NCBI GenBank assembly: GCA_963717135.1
Contig: CAVQVN010000009.1
Location: forward strand, 744,001-808,000
Direction: 5' to 3'
Origin: UBA4744 sp963717135
Lineage (GTDB): Bacteria; Actinomycetota; Acidimicrobiia; Spongiisociales; UBA4744
DNA: 64,000 bases
Part shown: in pieces, positions 25,914 to 34,361 of the stretch
How the letters are laid out: each line of letters begins with the position of its first letter
Numbering within the stretch: position 1 is the first letter of the stretch
The notes under the pieces: generated by a model
Databases searched by the model: none
What the model was told of the DNA's origin: nothing
What the model saw: only the letters and a program-made list of their open reading frames with translations
Program-made: the position numbers and the translations under genes

Positions 25914-27425
25914 TTACCCCTCGAAGGTTTCCTTGAAACCCGTGATGGCCGCCACCAGTGCTTCCTTCTCCGGCAACTGGCCGGTCGAAGCGATCTGCTC
26001 GAGCATCTCGGGATGGCGGGTCCGTACATAATCCAGCAAGCCCGCCTCAAAATCTTCAATCCGGTCGATCGGCACCGAATCCATCAGACCTTCCGTGACG
26101 GCGTAGATCGCCACCACCTGGTCCTCGACTCTCATCGGAGAGAACTGCCCCTGTTTGAGTACCTCGACGACCCGCCGGCCCCGCTCGAGTTGGGCAAGCG
26201 AAGCCGAATCCAGTTCGGAGCCGAATTCCGCAAAGGCTTCCAGCTCACGGAACTGCGCAAGGTTGAGACGCAGCGGACCCGCCACCTTCTTCATCCCGCT
26301 GATCTGGGCGTTTCCACCAACGCGCGAAACGGAGATACCCGCATTGATAGCCGGGCGGATACCCGAATAGAAGAGATCGGACTCCAGGAAGATCTGCCCG
26401 TCGGTGATCGAGATCACGTTGGTGGGAATGTAAGCGGAGACATCGCCGGCTTTCGTTTCGATGATGGGCAACCCGGTGAGCGACCCACCACCCATCTCAT
26501 CGCTGAGCTTGGCGCAGCGCTCGAGCAACCGCGAGTGAAGGTAGAACACATCGCCGGGATACGCCTCACGCCCGGGCGGGCGACGCAACAACAGCGAGAT
26601 TTCCCGGTAGGCGACCGCCTGCTTGGAAAGGTCGTCGTAGATGACCAGGGCGTGTTCGCCTTTGTACATCCAGTACTGACCGATGGCCGAGCCCGAGTAG
26701 GGGGCATACATCTGCAGCGCAGCCGGCGCCGAGGCGGAGGCTTGCACGACCACCGTGTACTCCATGGCGCCGTGTTCGGTCAGCACGTTCACCACTTCGG
26801 CAACCGTCGACGCTTTCTGGCCGATGGCCACGTAGATGCACTTGACCCCCATCCCCTTCTGGTTGATGATCGTGTCGACCGCGATGGCAGTCTTCCCGGT
26901 TTGCCGGTCACCGATGATCAGCTCACGCTGGCCGCGCCCGATCGGGATCATCGAGTCGATGGCTTTGATCCCGGTCTGCAATGGTTCCTTGACCGGCTGA
27001 CGTTGCACCACGCTGGGAGCCTGCACTTCGAGGAGCCGCGACTCTGTGGCGTTGATCGGGCCTTTTCCGTCGATCGGGTTGCCGAGCGGGTCGACCACTC
27101 GCCCGAGCAGGGCATCACCCACGGGGATCGACAGGACCTTGCCGGTCTGCTTGACCGGATCCCCCTCCTCGATGTGGTTGGCTTCGCCCATCATCACCAC
27201 GCCCAAATCGTCCTCATCAATGTTGAGGGCGACTCCTTGCAAACCACCGGGGAACTCGAGCAGCTCGGAAGCCATGACGTTGGGCAGGCCCTTGACGCGG
27301 GCGACCCCGTCGGCGCTCGACTCCACATAGCCAACCGTCTCGGCTTCAACCGTCGGCTGCCAGCCCGCCAGGCTCTCCTTGAGGACTGCGGTGATGTCTT
27401 CCGGCTTGATCGTCATCTCTGACAT
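25914..27425 (-). CDS. atpA: ATP synthase alpha subunit
   Basis: A 503-aa non-catalytic F1 subunit. It has the P-loop GDRQTGKTAIAVDTI and the Arg-finger region SDLFYSGIRPAINAGISVSR. The ATG at 27425 is preceded by AGGAG 5 nt upstream; an in-frame GTG at 27440 lies before that site and is less likely. A 19-nt gap separates it from atpH. Confidence 0.97.
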   Translation of the reverse strand: MSEMTIKPEDITAVLKESLAGWQPTVEAETVGYVESSADGVARVKGLPNVMASELLEFPGGLQGVALNIDEDDLGVVMMGEANHIEEGDPVKQTGKVLSIPVGDALLGRVVDPLGNPIDGKGPINATESRLLEVQAPSVVQRQPVKEPLQTGIKAIDSMIPIGRGQRELIIGDRQTGKTAIAVDTIINQKGMGVKCIYVAIGQKASTVAEVVNVLTEHGAMEYTVVVQASASAPAALQMYAPYSGSAIGQYWMYKGEHALVIYDDLSKQAVAYREISLLLRRPPGREAYPGDVFYLHSRLLERCAKLSDEMGGGSLTGLPIIETKAGDVSAYIPTNVISITDGQIFLESDLFYSGIRPAINAGISVSRVGGNAQISGMKKVAGPLRLNLAQFRELEAFAEFGSELDSASLAQLERGRRVVEVLKQGQFSPMRVEDQVVAIYAVTEGLMDSVPIDRIEDFEAGLLDYVRTRHPEMLEQIASTGQLPEKEALVAAITGFKETFEG

Positions 27426-27444
27426 CGAATCTCCTGCCACTTCC

Positions 27445-27978
27445 TTATCGGGCCTTCAACGCCTCGCGCAGACCGGAGAGCCGCTTCTGCACCGAGCCGT
27501 CGATGACGGTGTCCCCGACCCGGGCGACGATGCCGCCGATGACCGAGGGATCCACGATTACTTTCGGTTCGAGCCGTTTTCCGGTCTGGCGAGCCAGCGC
27601 GGCCACCAGCCGTTCGACGGTGGCCGGGTCCAGATCAACCGCCGTGCGAATCTCGGCGACCTCCCGGTTTACGGCGGCGGCGGCCGTCTCTGCCAGCTCA
27701 TCAACGATGTCCGGCAAAGACGACGCCCGGCCCAGTCCGACCAGGAAGTTGACGAAAGCGATGGTCAACTCCGAGGCACGGTTCTCGAGCAAGCCGTTGA
27801 CTATCGCCGACTTCCGATCGGCGGGCAGCTGGGGGTTGCTCAACGAATCGCGCAAATCATCGGAGGATCGGAAGGCGCGGGCAATCTGGAGAAGCTCGTT
27901 TTGAACCCGTTCCAGCTGGTCCTCGGCTCGAGCGATCTCAAAGATGCCGGCCGCATACCCTGTGACGCGATCACTCAT
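27445..27978 (-). CDS. atpH: ATP synthase delta subunit
   Basis: A 177-aa delta (OSCP-like) subunit linking F1 to the peripheral stalk. It starts VTGYAAGIFEIARAEDQLER and ends with the conserved strand-turn VDPSVIGGIVARVGDTVIDG and SVQKRLSGLREAL. Unlike mycobacteria, it is not fused to subunit b. Confidence 0.95.
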   Translation of the reverse strand: MSDRVTGYAAGIFEIARAEDQLERVQNELLQIARAFRSSDDLRDSLSNPQLPADRKSAIVNGLLENRASELTIAFVNFLVGLGRASSLPDIVDELAETAAAAVNREVAEIRTAVDLDPATVERLVAALARQTGKRLEPKVIVDPSVIGGIVARVGDTVIDGSVQKRLSGLREALKAR

Positions 27979-27981
27979 CGA

Positions 27982-28536
27982 CTACGCCATCCTCTCCAGA
28001 TCGGCCAGGTAACGCTCGATCAAACCGTGTTGGGCTTCACGATCGAGGTTCTCCCCAACCACCTTCTCGGCGAGATCGATCGACAGGTCGGCCACTTCTC
28101 GGCGAGCTTCCTGAAGGGCTCGGGCCTTTTCATTGGCAGCGTCCTCGCGCGCTTTAGCAACGATCTGATTCGCTTCCTTCTCAGCCTTGGCGACCAGATC
28201 GGACCGAACGGTCTCGGCCCTGGCCCGCGCTTCTTCGACGATCCGATTCGCTTCGCCCTTGGCTTCGGCCAACTGGGCGCGATAGTCGTCGAGCAAGCTC
28301 TGCGCCTCGACTTTGGTCGCTTCGGCTTCCTTCAATTGACCGCCGATGGCCTGCTGCCGATTCTCCAACGACCGGTTGATGGCGGGCCAAGCCCACTTCC
28401 ACATGAAGAAGAAGACAACCGCGAAGGCGATGATGCCGGCGATCAACTCGGCGGTCGGTGGCAGAAGCAGATCGAGGCCGCCGCCCGCTTCTTCCTCCTC
28501 CGCCGCGAGGATCACGCTCAATGCAGCGTTCAGCAT
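27982..28536 (-). CDS. atpF: ATP synthase b subunit
   Basis: A 184-aa peripheral stalk subunit with one N-terminal membrane helix (LIAGIIAFAVVFFFMWKWAW) and a long Ala/Glu/Lys/Arg-rich coiled coil to the C-terminus. Only one b-type gene is present, so the stalk is a homodimer. Confidence 0.95.
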   Translation of the reverse strand: MLNAALSVILAAEEEEAGGGLDLLLPPTAELIAGIIAFAVVFFFMWKWAWPAINRSLENRQQAIGGQLKEAEATKVEAQSLLDDYRAQLAEAKGEANRIVEEARARAETVRSDLVAKAEKEANQIVAKAREDAANEKARALQEARREVADLSIDLAEKVVGENLDREAQHGLIERYLADLERMA

Positions 28537-28548
28537 GCGATCTCCTCG

Positions 28549-28809
28549 CTATCCGGCCAGGAAGAACAGCACGAAGCCGATCAGAGCCAGCGCTTCGGTG
28601 AAGGCGATACCAAGGAACATGGTCGTGCGAACCATGCCGGCCGCCTCGGGTTGGCGGGCCATCGCCTGCACCGCATTCCCCGCCACGATGCCGATGCCGA
28701 TCCCGGGGCCGATGGCGGCCAGACCGTAGCCGACCAATGCCAGGCTGCCGGTGATGTCCCCGGTGAGCTGTGCAAGCACCAGGGTCACCGTCGCAAGAGT
28801 GTGAACCAT
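28549..28809 (-). CDS. atpE: ATP synthase c subunit (proton-type ring)
   Basis: An 86-aa hairpin of two membrane helices. The glycine-rich first helix has GPGIGIGIVAGNAVQAMARQ and the polar loop ARQPE. The ion-binding Glu is in FTEALAL on the second helix. The Gln of helix 1 and the Ser/Thr after the Glu seen in sodium-binding rings are Ile and Ala here, which points to proton coupling. Confidence 0.96.
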   Translation of the reverse strand: MVHTLATVTLVLAQLTGDITGSLALVGYGLAAIGPGIGIGIVAGNAVQAMARQPEAAGMVRTTMFLGIAFTEALALIGFVLFFLAG

Positions 28810-28834
28810 TCCGTTTCCTTTCTATTTTGCAAAC

Positions 28835-29638
28835 TCAGTGTTCCGGATGAACCGAGATCTGGATGTACACCGCCGAGAGCAGCGTGAAAATGTAGGCCTG
28901 CAGGACCGACACGATGATCTCGAACACAAAGATCAAGAGTCCCATCCCCAACCAGGCCACCCCGATCGTCGACCGAAGCCCGATCTCGCCGACCGCCCCG
29001 ATGAAAATAACGCCCGACGCCAACAGGAGGCTCAGCATCACATGGCCGGCCACCATGTTGGCGAAGAGCCGGACGGCCAGGCTGAAGGGCCGCACAAAGA
29101 GGATCGAGAACAGTTCGATGATCCCGACCAGGGGCTTCATGGCGGTCGGGACCCCGGGAGGCCAGGCTATGTCCTTGAAGTAACCAAACCCCTGCTTGCG
29201 AATCCCCGCCACCAGGAAGATCACGTAGGTGAGCAGAGCCAGGAAGGCAGGGATGGCCATGCGGGAAGTGATGGGGAAGTTGATCAGCGGAGTCACCTCG
29301 AAGAGGTTGCCTACCAGGATGAACAAGAAGATGGACAGCAGATACGGGGCATATTTGACGCCTTCCGGCCCGATAATGCCGACGGCGATCTCGTCTTTGA
29401 CGAATCCGACCACCGACTCGACCCCGGCCTGGAACTTGGTGGGTACCAGGCGGGGTTTGCGGTACGTGAAGAACAGAAGGCCCATGACGATGAGTGCGGC
29501 CAGGGCGATGAGGAAGATGGTACGGCTGATGTCACCGAACAGGGCCGGGAACTCAAAAAACTCCAGTACATTGTCCGGCTTGCAGACCACCTCGTTGACG
29601 TAGTCACATCCTTCAACGGCCAGGATCAGTCCGTCCAC
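28835..29638 (-). CDS. atpB: ATP synthase a subunit
   Basis: A 267-aa Fo stator subunit with 5-6 membrane helices. The essential Arg of the proton path lies in PFSLAVRLFANMVAGH. The start overlaps the end of the upstream atpI-like gene by 13 nt. Confidence 0.95.
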   Translation of the reverse strand: MDGLILAVEGCDYVNEVVCKPDNVLEFFEFPALFGDISRTIFLIALAALIVMGLLFFTYRKPRLVPTKFQAGVESVVGFVKDEIAVGIIGPEGVKYAPYLLSIFLFILVGNLFEVTPLINFPITSRMAIPAFLALLTYVIFLVAGIRKQGFGYFKDIAWPPGVPTAMKPLVGIIELFSILFVRPFSLAVRLFANMVAGHVMLSLLLASGVIFIGAVGEIGLRSTIGVAWLGMGLLIFVFEIIVSVLQAYIFTLLSAVYIQISVHPEH

Positions 29639-30021
29639 TCCAACTCCCTTTCGGCGCCTTTTGCTACGGCAATTGCTTCCCAGGTGAGCAAGCCAAGGTA
29701 GGCCACGACCACGGTTACCCCAAATGCCAACCTGTCCAGTTCAACCAGCCGGCTGATAATAAGCACAGCCAGGGCGATCAGGCCAAGTCGAAGGAAGAAC
29801 CCGAACAGCGCCGCCGCATGGTAGAGGCTCAATGAGATCCTGGCGGCTACCGACAACATCCCGCCCGCCAGAAGGAAGTTTCCGACGACCACGGTGAGAC
29901 CGATGGCGGCGGCAATGAGACCATCGATGCCCCGGGTGGCCCAAAACACCGCCAGGACGACCGGACCCAGATACACCGCCCGCTGAACCGTGTGCTTGGC
30001 AATAGTCGCCTCAACGTCCAC
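29626..30021 (-). CDS. ATP synthase subunit I-like membrane protein
   Basis: A 131-aa protein with four predicted helices (VYLGPVVLAVFWA, LIAAAIGLTVVVGNFLLAGG, LFGFFLRLGLIALAVLII, FGVTVVVAYLGLLTWEA). Position between the AtpZ-like gene and atpB, and overlap at both ends, identify it as the AtpI-type protein that helps c-ring assembly. The sequence itself is poorly conserved. Confidence 0.75.
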   Translation of the reverse strand: MDVEATIAKHTVQRAVYLGPVVLAVFWATRGIDGLIAAAIGLTVVVGNFLLAGGMLSVAARISLSLYHAAALFGFFLRLGLIALAVLIISRLVELDRLAFGVTVVVAYLGLLTWEAIAVAKGAERELEWTD

Positions 30022-30244
30022 GGCGCTCCTCTTCTTGCTTGGCGTAGTGCCACAACCGCAAGAACCCCGAGTAGGCGCCGATCACGATACCGAGAATCAC
30101 CAGCCACGGTTCCGTCCCCAGCCATTTGTCTGCGAAGTACCCGAGCAGGAATCCGGAAATGATCGAGGCGAAGAAGCTCCCGCCCGCCATCCAACCGTCG
30201 TTGACGGCCTGGGTGACCTGCTGGTGGGACGACGGTTTCTGCAT
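30011..30244 (-). CDS. AtpZ/AtpI-family protein (first gene of the atp operon)
   Basis: A 77-aa two-helix membrane protein: GGSFFASIISGFLLGYFADK then WLVILGIVIGAYSGFLRLW, the pattern of F0F1-ATPase gene 1 (AtpZ) proteins. AtpZ/AtpI pairs have been proposed to act in Mg2+ or Ca2+ transport or c-ring assembly. An 18-bp Rex-like operator lies 26-43 nt upstream of its ATG. Confidence 0.8.
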   Translation of the reverse strand: MQKPSSHQQVTQAVNDGWMAGGSFFASIISGFLLGYFADKWLGTEPWLVILGIVIGAYSGFLRLWHYAKQEEERRGR

Positions 30245-30269
30245 ATTCGCTACCTACAACCCCCGGGGT

Positions 30270-30287
30270 TTGTGATTTGTTTCACAA
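30270..30287 (-). promoter_or_regulatory. Rex-like operator upstream of the ATP synthase operon
   Basis: TTGTGAT-ttgt-TTCACAA matches the Rex operator pattern TTGTGAA-n4-TTCACAA with one mismatch. It lies 26 nt upstream of the first atp gene. Rex is an NADH/NAD+ sensor that represses respiratory genes in Gram-positive bacteria. The rex gene is not in the window. Confidence 0.6.
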
Positions 30288-30291
30288 ATGA

Positions 30292-30340
30292 GGTTTCAGG
30301 TTCCAGGCTCGTAGCATCGACAGAACTGAAACGTGAAACC
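30292..30340. repeat. Imperfect hairpin repeat (GGTTTCAGG type)
   Basis: GGTTTCAGGTTCCAG (30292-30306) pairs with CTGAAACGTGAAACC (30326-30340) with two mismatches around a 19-nt loop. It fills the glyA 3' spacer just beyond the Rex-like site. The words GAAACGTGAAAC also recur near 31731-31743 as GAAACGTCAAAC. Confidence 0.6.
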
Positions 30341-30347
30341 TGAGCTT

Positions 30348-31619
30348 TTAGACATGCCCGGGGAATCCTTCCGGGTAGGGAGGAAAGGCGCTCGCCAGCT
30401 TGCGGATCCGCTCCTCCAGCTCTTCGAGGGCCGGGCCATCTTCCCGATGACGGAGAACCTCGGCTATCAAACCGGCCGTTTCGTCGGCCTCCCGTTCTTT
30501 CATGCCCTGGGTGGTCATCGCCGGGGTACCGAGCCTGATCCCGCTGCCGACAAACGGCTTGCGGGGATCGAATGGCACAGTATTGAAATTGCATGTAATG
30601 CCAACTGAATCGAGAAGTCTGGCCGCCTTTTTCCCGGTCAACGCCCCGTCGATGCTTCGCAAGTCCGCCAGCAACATGTGGTTGTCGGTTCCGCCGGTGA
30701 CCACCCTCACTCCTTCGGTTGTCAACCGGGCCGATATGGCGCGAGCATTGGCCACGACCTGAGCGGCGTACTCCTGGAACCGCGAGGTCGCCGCCTCCAG
30801 AAAGCAAACAGCCTTGGCGGCCACTTGACTGAATAGCCCGCCCCCTTGCATGCCCGGAAAGACCGCTTTATCGACAGCCTTGGCGTGTTCTGCGCGGGAC
30901 AGGATCAATCCGCCCCTGGGGCCGCGCAAGGCCTTGTGGGTCGTGGCCGTCACCAGATCTGCGTACGGAACCGGACTTGGATAGGCGCCGCCGGCCACCA
31001 GTCCGATGAAATGGGCGGCATCCACCATCAGCAGCGCACCGATCTCGTCGGCGATAGACCGGAAGGCTGCGAAATCCAGCACCCGCGAGTAAGCGGTGTA
31101 TCCGGCCAGAACGATCTTGGGTCGGTGTTCGAGCGCCAGGCGCCGAACGTCATCCATATCAATCAATTCGGTGTCGCGGTCGACGCCGTATGCGATGAAT
31201 TCGTACAGCTCACCGGAAGCGTTGACGGGCGACCCATGGGTGAGATGGCCGCCTTGATCGAGCCGCATGCCCAGCACCTTGTCGCCCGGTTCGAGAAAAG
31301 CGAAATAGGCCGCCATGTTGGCCTGCGCCCCCGAGTGAGGCTGAACATTGGCGTGATCGGCTCCGAACAGGGCTTTGGCCCGGTCCCGGGCCAGATCTTC
31401 GACCTGATCCACCACCGCACACCCCTCGTAGTAGCGACGGCCCGGGTAGCCCTCCGCGTACTTGTTCGTGAAGACCGATCCGGCGGCTTCCAACACCGCG
31501 GTTGAGACGAAGTTCTCCGAGGCTATCAGGTGAATATGTGAGTTCTGGCGAGCCACATCGGCTCGGATGAGGTCGGCGACTTGCGGGTCAACCGCCTCGA
31601 GGGGACGAGGGTCGATCAT
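30348..31619 (-). CDS. glyA: Serine hydroxymethyltransferase
   Basis: A 423-aa PLP enzyme that interconverts serine and glycine and charges tetrahydrofolate. The PLP-binding Lys lies in TATTHKALRGPRGG; other family motifs are EGYPGRRYYEGC, HSGAQANMAAYFA and VDAAHFIGLVAGG. It lies between tsaC and the atp operon on the same strand, an order also common in Firmicutes. Confidence 0.96.
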   Translation of the reverse strand: MIDPRPLEAVDPQVADLIRADVARQNSHIHLIASENFVSTAVLEAAGSVFTNKYAEGYPGRRYYEGCAVVDQVEDLARDRAKALFGADHANVQPHSGAQANMAAYFAFLEPGDKVLGMRLDQGGHLTHGSPVNASGELYEFIAYGVDRDTELIDMDDVRRLALEHRPKIVLAGYTAYSRVLDFAAFRSIADEIGALLMVDAAHFIGLVAGGAYPSPVPYADLVTATTHKALRGPRGGLILSRAEHAKAVDKAVFPGMQGGGLFSQVAAKAVCFLEAATSRFQEYAAQVVANARAISARLTTEGVRVVTGGTDNHMLLADLRSIDGALTGKKAARLLDSVGITCNFNTVPFDPRKPFVGSGIRLGTPAMTTQGMKEREADETAGLIAEVLRHREDGPALEELEERIRKLASAFPPYPEGFPGHV

Positions 31620-31703
31620 GATTCTCAGCCTTCTCTGCAGTACCGGCCACCGTAGGGTAGCGGGACCCCCGGCCGACCTAGTCGGCGGAAAAGGTGGGGA
31701 GCG

Positions 31704-31776
31704 GGAAGTTGGAAGTGGGGCTCCGAACCCGAAACGTCAAACGCTCCTCAATCTTCCATCTTCCACCTTCAACTCC
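31704..31776. repeat. Short-word inverted repeat (GAAGTTGGAAG type) overlapping the end of tsaC
   Basis: GAAGTTGGAAG (31704-31714) and CTTCCATCTTC (31753-31763), continued by CACCTTCAACTCC, form imperfect inverted arms. The right arm lies inside tsaC and encodes its C-terminal ELKVEDGRL. Confidence 0.55.
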
Positions 31777-32327
31777 GCCGGCCCCTGTCGCAACACCTTG
31801 GGCGGATCGACCGTCACGTCCACCACGGTCGAGGCCACACCACCCGGGCATATCCCCGGAAGGTAGAGCGCCACCGCATCACCGAACACGGCCTCTGCTT
31901 GTTCTTCGGAGACGGCCGGTTCTTCGTCGCTCGGGTTGGCGCTGGTGACCGCCAGCGGCCCCACCAGGGCAAAGAGCTCTCTGGCCAGAGGGTGGTCCGG
32001 TACGCGGATGGCCACCGTGTGACGCTCATGGTCGCCGACCCACTCGGGCAGGGGCACCCGGCTGCGGACGACCAGCGTCAACGGTCCCGGCCAGTGACCG
32101 GCCACCAGCTCTTCGACTTCCGGCGTGATTTCGACCAGTCCCCGGAAGTGATCGAGCGTGTCGCCCAGCAGGCCGATCGGTTTGCTCCGGGGCCTCCCCT
32201 TCAGATCGAACAGGGCCCGCACGGCACCAGCCTGGAGAGGATCCACCGCCAGTCCGTAGACCGTGTCGGTGGGCACTCCGACGATTTCTCCACGTTGGAT
32301 GGCGGCCGCGGCCTGTTCGAGATGCAT
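31737..32327 (-). CDS. tsaC: Threonylcarbamoyl-AMP synthase
   Basis: A 196-aa YrdC/Sua5-family enzyme that makes threonylcarbamoyl-AMP for t6A37 in ANN-decoding tRNAs. Motifs are GEIVGVPTDTVYGLAVDP, LKGRPRSKPI and LAVTSANPSDEEPA (in this protein LAVTSANPS follows VGPL). The ATG at 32327 is chosen because the fold begins there. The gene has neither a Sua5 C-terminal domain nor fused partners. Its last residues are encoded by a short-word repeat. It lies downstream of prmC in the classic prfA-prmC-tsaC order. Confidence 0.92.
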   Translation of the reverse strand: MHLEQAAAAIQRGEIVGVPTDTVYGLAVDPLQAGAVRALFDLKGRPRSKPIGLLGDTLDHFRGLVEITPEVEELVAGHWPGPLTLVVRSRVPLPEWVGDHERHTVAIRVPDHPLARELFALVGPLAVTSANPSDEEPAVSEEQAEAVFGDAVALYLPGICPGGVASTVVDVTVDPPKVLRQGPAELKVEDGRLRSV

Positions 32328-32422
32328 GTCTGGCAGGTTCCCCGACTCGGCCCGGTTCCGCAACTTGTGGCCCGTCTCAGGAATTGCTCGTCGACGCCGC
32401 GGCACCATTCAACGACCGACCA

Positions 32423-33289
32423 CTAGACGCAGCAGCGCCCGCCCTTGCGACCCACCAGGATCCGGGGCCGACCGGTGAGGTCCGGCCGGATCTCGACGTC
32501 TAGATATGCCCCGAAGAGTTCCAACGCCCGTTCCGACTGGGTCTCGCCGATCTCGCTGAAGAGCCATCCCCCGGTGCCCATCCACCAGTAGGCGTCCGCA
32601 GCAATACGTGCCAGAACCTCGTCACCGACCGGTCCGGAAACCAGAGCCTGACGAGGGTCGTGATCGCGGACATCGACCGGGAGCCGTTCGAACTCTGATT
32701 CGGCTACGTAGGGCGGGTTGGCGACCAGCAGGTCCACCCGCTCGTACAGCTCCTTAGGCAACGGATCGAAGAGATCCCCTTCGAGAAAGGTGACTTCGAG
32801 GCCGAGTTTGGTGGAATTCTCGGTGGCCAGCGCCAGCGCGTCCGGCGACAAATCGGTGGCATACACCTGGGCCGAAGGAAACGTGTGCTTCAAAGCCAGG
32901 GCGAGATTGCCGCTTCCGGTGCAGAGATCGACGATCACCGTGCCCGGCCCTGCCTCTCCCAAGGCCGTCACCGCCTCTTCCCAGAGATGTTCGGTCTCCG
33001 GGCGAGGAACCAGAGCCCGGCCGTCGCTGCGGATTTCGATCGGCCCGAACTGCACCGTGCCCTCGAGATGCTGCAGCGGCACACCGGCCAGTCTTTGCTC
33101 GACCAAGTCCCGGTAGCGCTGTGCCTCTGCGGAGCTCAACTCGCCTTCCACCAACAACTCATGACGGCTTCGACCCGCCGCGACGGCCAGCAAGCGTTCC
33201 GCTTCGTGGGGCGGCACCCCGGCCAATCCGTTCTTGCGTCGATTTAGCGCGCTGTTCGTCGGTTCCTGACGCAAGTTCGGCTCACTCAC
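32423..33289 (-). CDS. prmC: Peptide chain release factor N5-glutamine methyltransferase
   Basis: A 288-aa methyltransferase that modifies the GGQ glutamine of release factors. Motif I is VIVDLCTGSGNLALAL and the catalytic NPPY motif is LLVANPPYVAESEF. The GTG at 33289 overlaps the end of prfA by 8 nt, so enzyme and substrate are coupled. Confidence 0.95.
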   Translation of the reverse strand: MSEPNLRQEPTNSALNRRKNGLAGVPPHEAERLLAVAAGRSRHELLVEGELSSAEAQRYRDLVEQRLAGVPLQHLEGTVQFGPIEIRSDGRALVPRPETEHLWEEAVTALGEAGPGTVIVDLCTGSGNLALALKHTFPSAQVYATDLSPDALALATENSTKLGLEVTFLEGDLFDPLPKELYERVDLLVANPPYVAESEFERLPVDVRDHDPRQALVSGPVGDEVLARIAADAYWWMGTGGWLFSEIGETQSERALELFGAYLDVEIRPDLTGRPRILVGRKGGRCCV

Positions 33290-34361
33290 CCTCGAGCAGC
33301 TTGCGGGCTTCGTCCTGACCGGTCAGGGCATCGACGAAGGCGTCGAGATCGCCGGCCAGGATCTCCGGCAGCTGTTTGATGGTCATGCCGATTCGATGAT
33401 CGGTGACCCGGTTCTCTTTGAAGTTGTAGGTGCGGATCTTCTCTGATCGGTCGCCCTTGCCAACCTGCTCACGCCGGCTGGAGGCGATCTCCCCGAGGTG
33501 TTCCTCCAGCTGCATCTGGTAGAGGCGGGCCCGCAAGATTCGAAACGCCTTGTCTTTGTTCTGGAGTTGAGATTTCTCGTCCTGGCAGCTGACCACCAGC
33601 CCGGTCGGCTCGTGGGTCAAACGGACGGCGGAGTCGGTGGTGTTGACCGATTGACCACCCGGTCCACTCGACCGGTATACATCGACCCGAACGTCGTTGA
33701 GATCCAACTCGACCTCGAATGCTTCCGCCTCCGGCAAGACGGCCACGGTGGCCGTGGATGTATGGATACGCCCCTGAGATTCGGTCTTCGGCACCCGTTG
33801 CACACGGTGCACACCGGCTTCGAATTTGAACCGGGAATAGGCGCCCTTGCCGTTGACGGAGAAGATGACCTCTTTGACGCCACCGGTTTCCGAAGGTGAC
33901 GACTCCAGGACCTCGGTCCTGAATCCGTGGAGTTCGGCGTATGCCCGGAACATCCCGAAAAGGTCGCCGGCCCAGATGGCTGCCTCATCGCCACCGGCCG
34001 CCGATCTGATCTCAACGATTACGTCCTTTTCGTCGTTCGGATCCTTGGGTATCAGGCTGCGCCGAAGTTCGGCTTCGATATGGTCGGCATCCCGCCGCCG
34101 CTCAATAGCCATGGCCCGGAGGTCGGCCGTCATACCGGGCTCCGTCTCGACTTCGGCAAGCTCCTCTGCTTCACGAGCTTCCTCCATCGCCTCCTGATAG
34201 GCATGGAAACTCTCGACTACCGGGCGAAGCTCGGCGTGCCGCTTGGTCAGCTCCGTGTAGCGGGTCTGGTCGGCGAGCACATCCTGTTCGGAAAGCTGCC
34301 GCTCCGTCTCCTCGAGCGCCGCTTCGATCTCTTTGAGACGCTCCACAAACCCGGTTTCCAT
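33282..34361 (-). CDS. prfA: Peptide chain release factor 1
   Basis: A 359-aa class I release factor for UAA and UAG. The catalytic GGQ lies in SSGPGGQSVNTTDSAVRL; other landmarks are EIRSAAGGDEAAIWAGDLF and the C-terminal FKENRVTDHRIG. The start shares bases with the stop of the DUF1385 gene (TGATG). Confidence 0.96.
   Translation of the reverse strand: METGFVERLKEIEAALEETERQLSEQDVLADQTRYTELTKRHAELRPVVESFHAYQEAMEEAREAEELAEVETEPGMTADLRAMAIERRRDADHIEAELRRSLIPKDPNDEKDVIVEIRSAAGGDEAAIWAGDLFGMFRAYAELHGFRTEVLESSPSETGGVKEVIFSVNGKGAYSRFKFEAGVHRVQRVPKTESQGRIHTSTATVAVLPEAEAFEVELDLNDVRVDVYRSSGPGGQSVNTTDSAVRLTHEPTGLVVSCQDEKSQLQNKDKAFRILRARLYQMQLEEHLGEIASSRREQVGKGDRSEKIRTYNFKENRVTDHRIGMTIKQLPEILAGDLDAFVDALTGQDEARKLLEGE

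Noticed and set aside
28549..28809. Sodium-dependent ATP synthase c-ring
   Set aside because: The Gln of helix 1 and the hydroxyl residue after the ion-binding Glu are Ile and Ala.
25707..28887. Long plus-strand open frames (571 and 502 codons) opposite the atp genes
   Set aside because: They lie across several unambiguous ATP synthase genes and encode His/Arg/Asp-rich sequence with no domain.
31620..31736. Glycine riboswitch upstream of glyA
   Set aside because: The spacer is short and holds only a repeat arm and the end of tsaC; no aptamer-like conserved blocks were seen.
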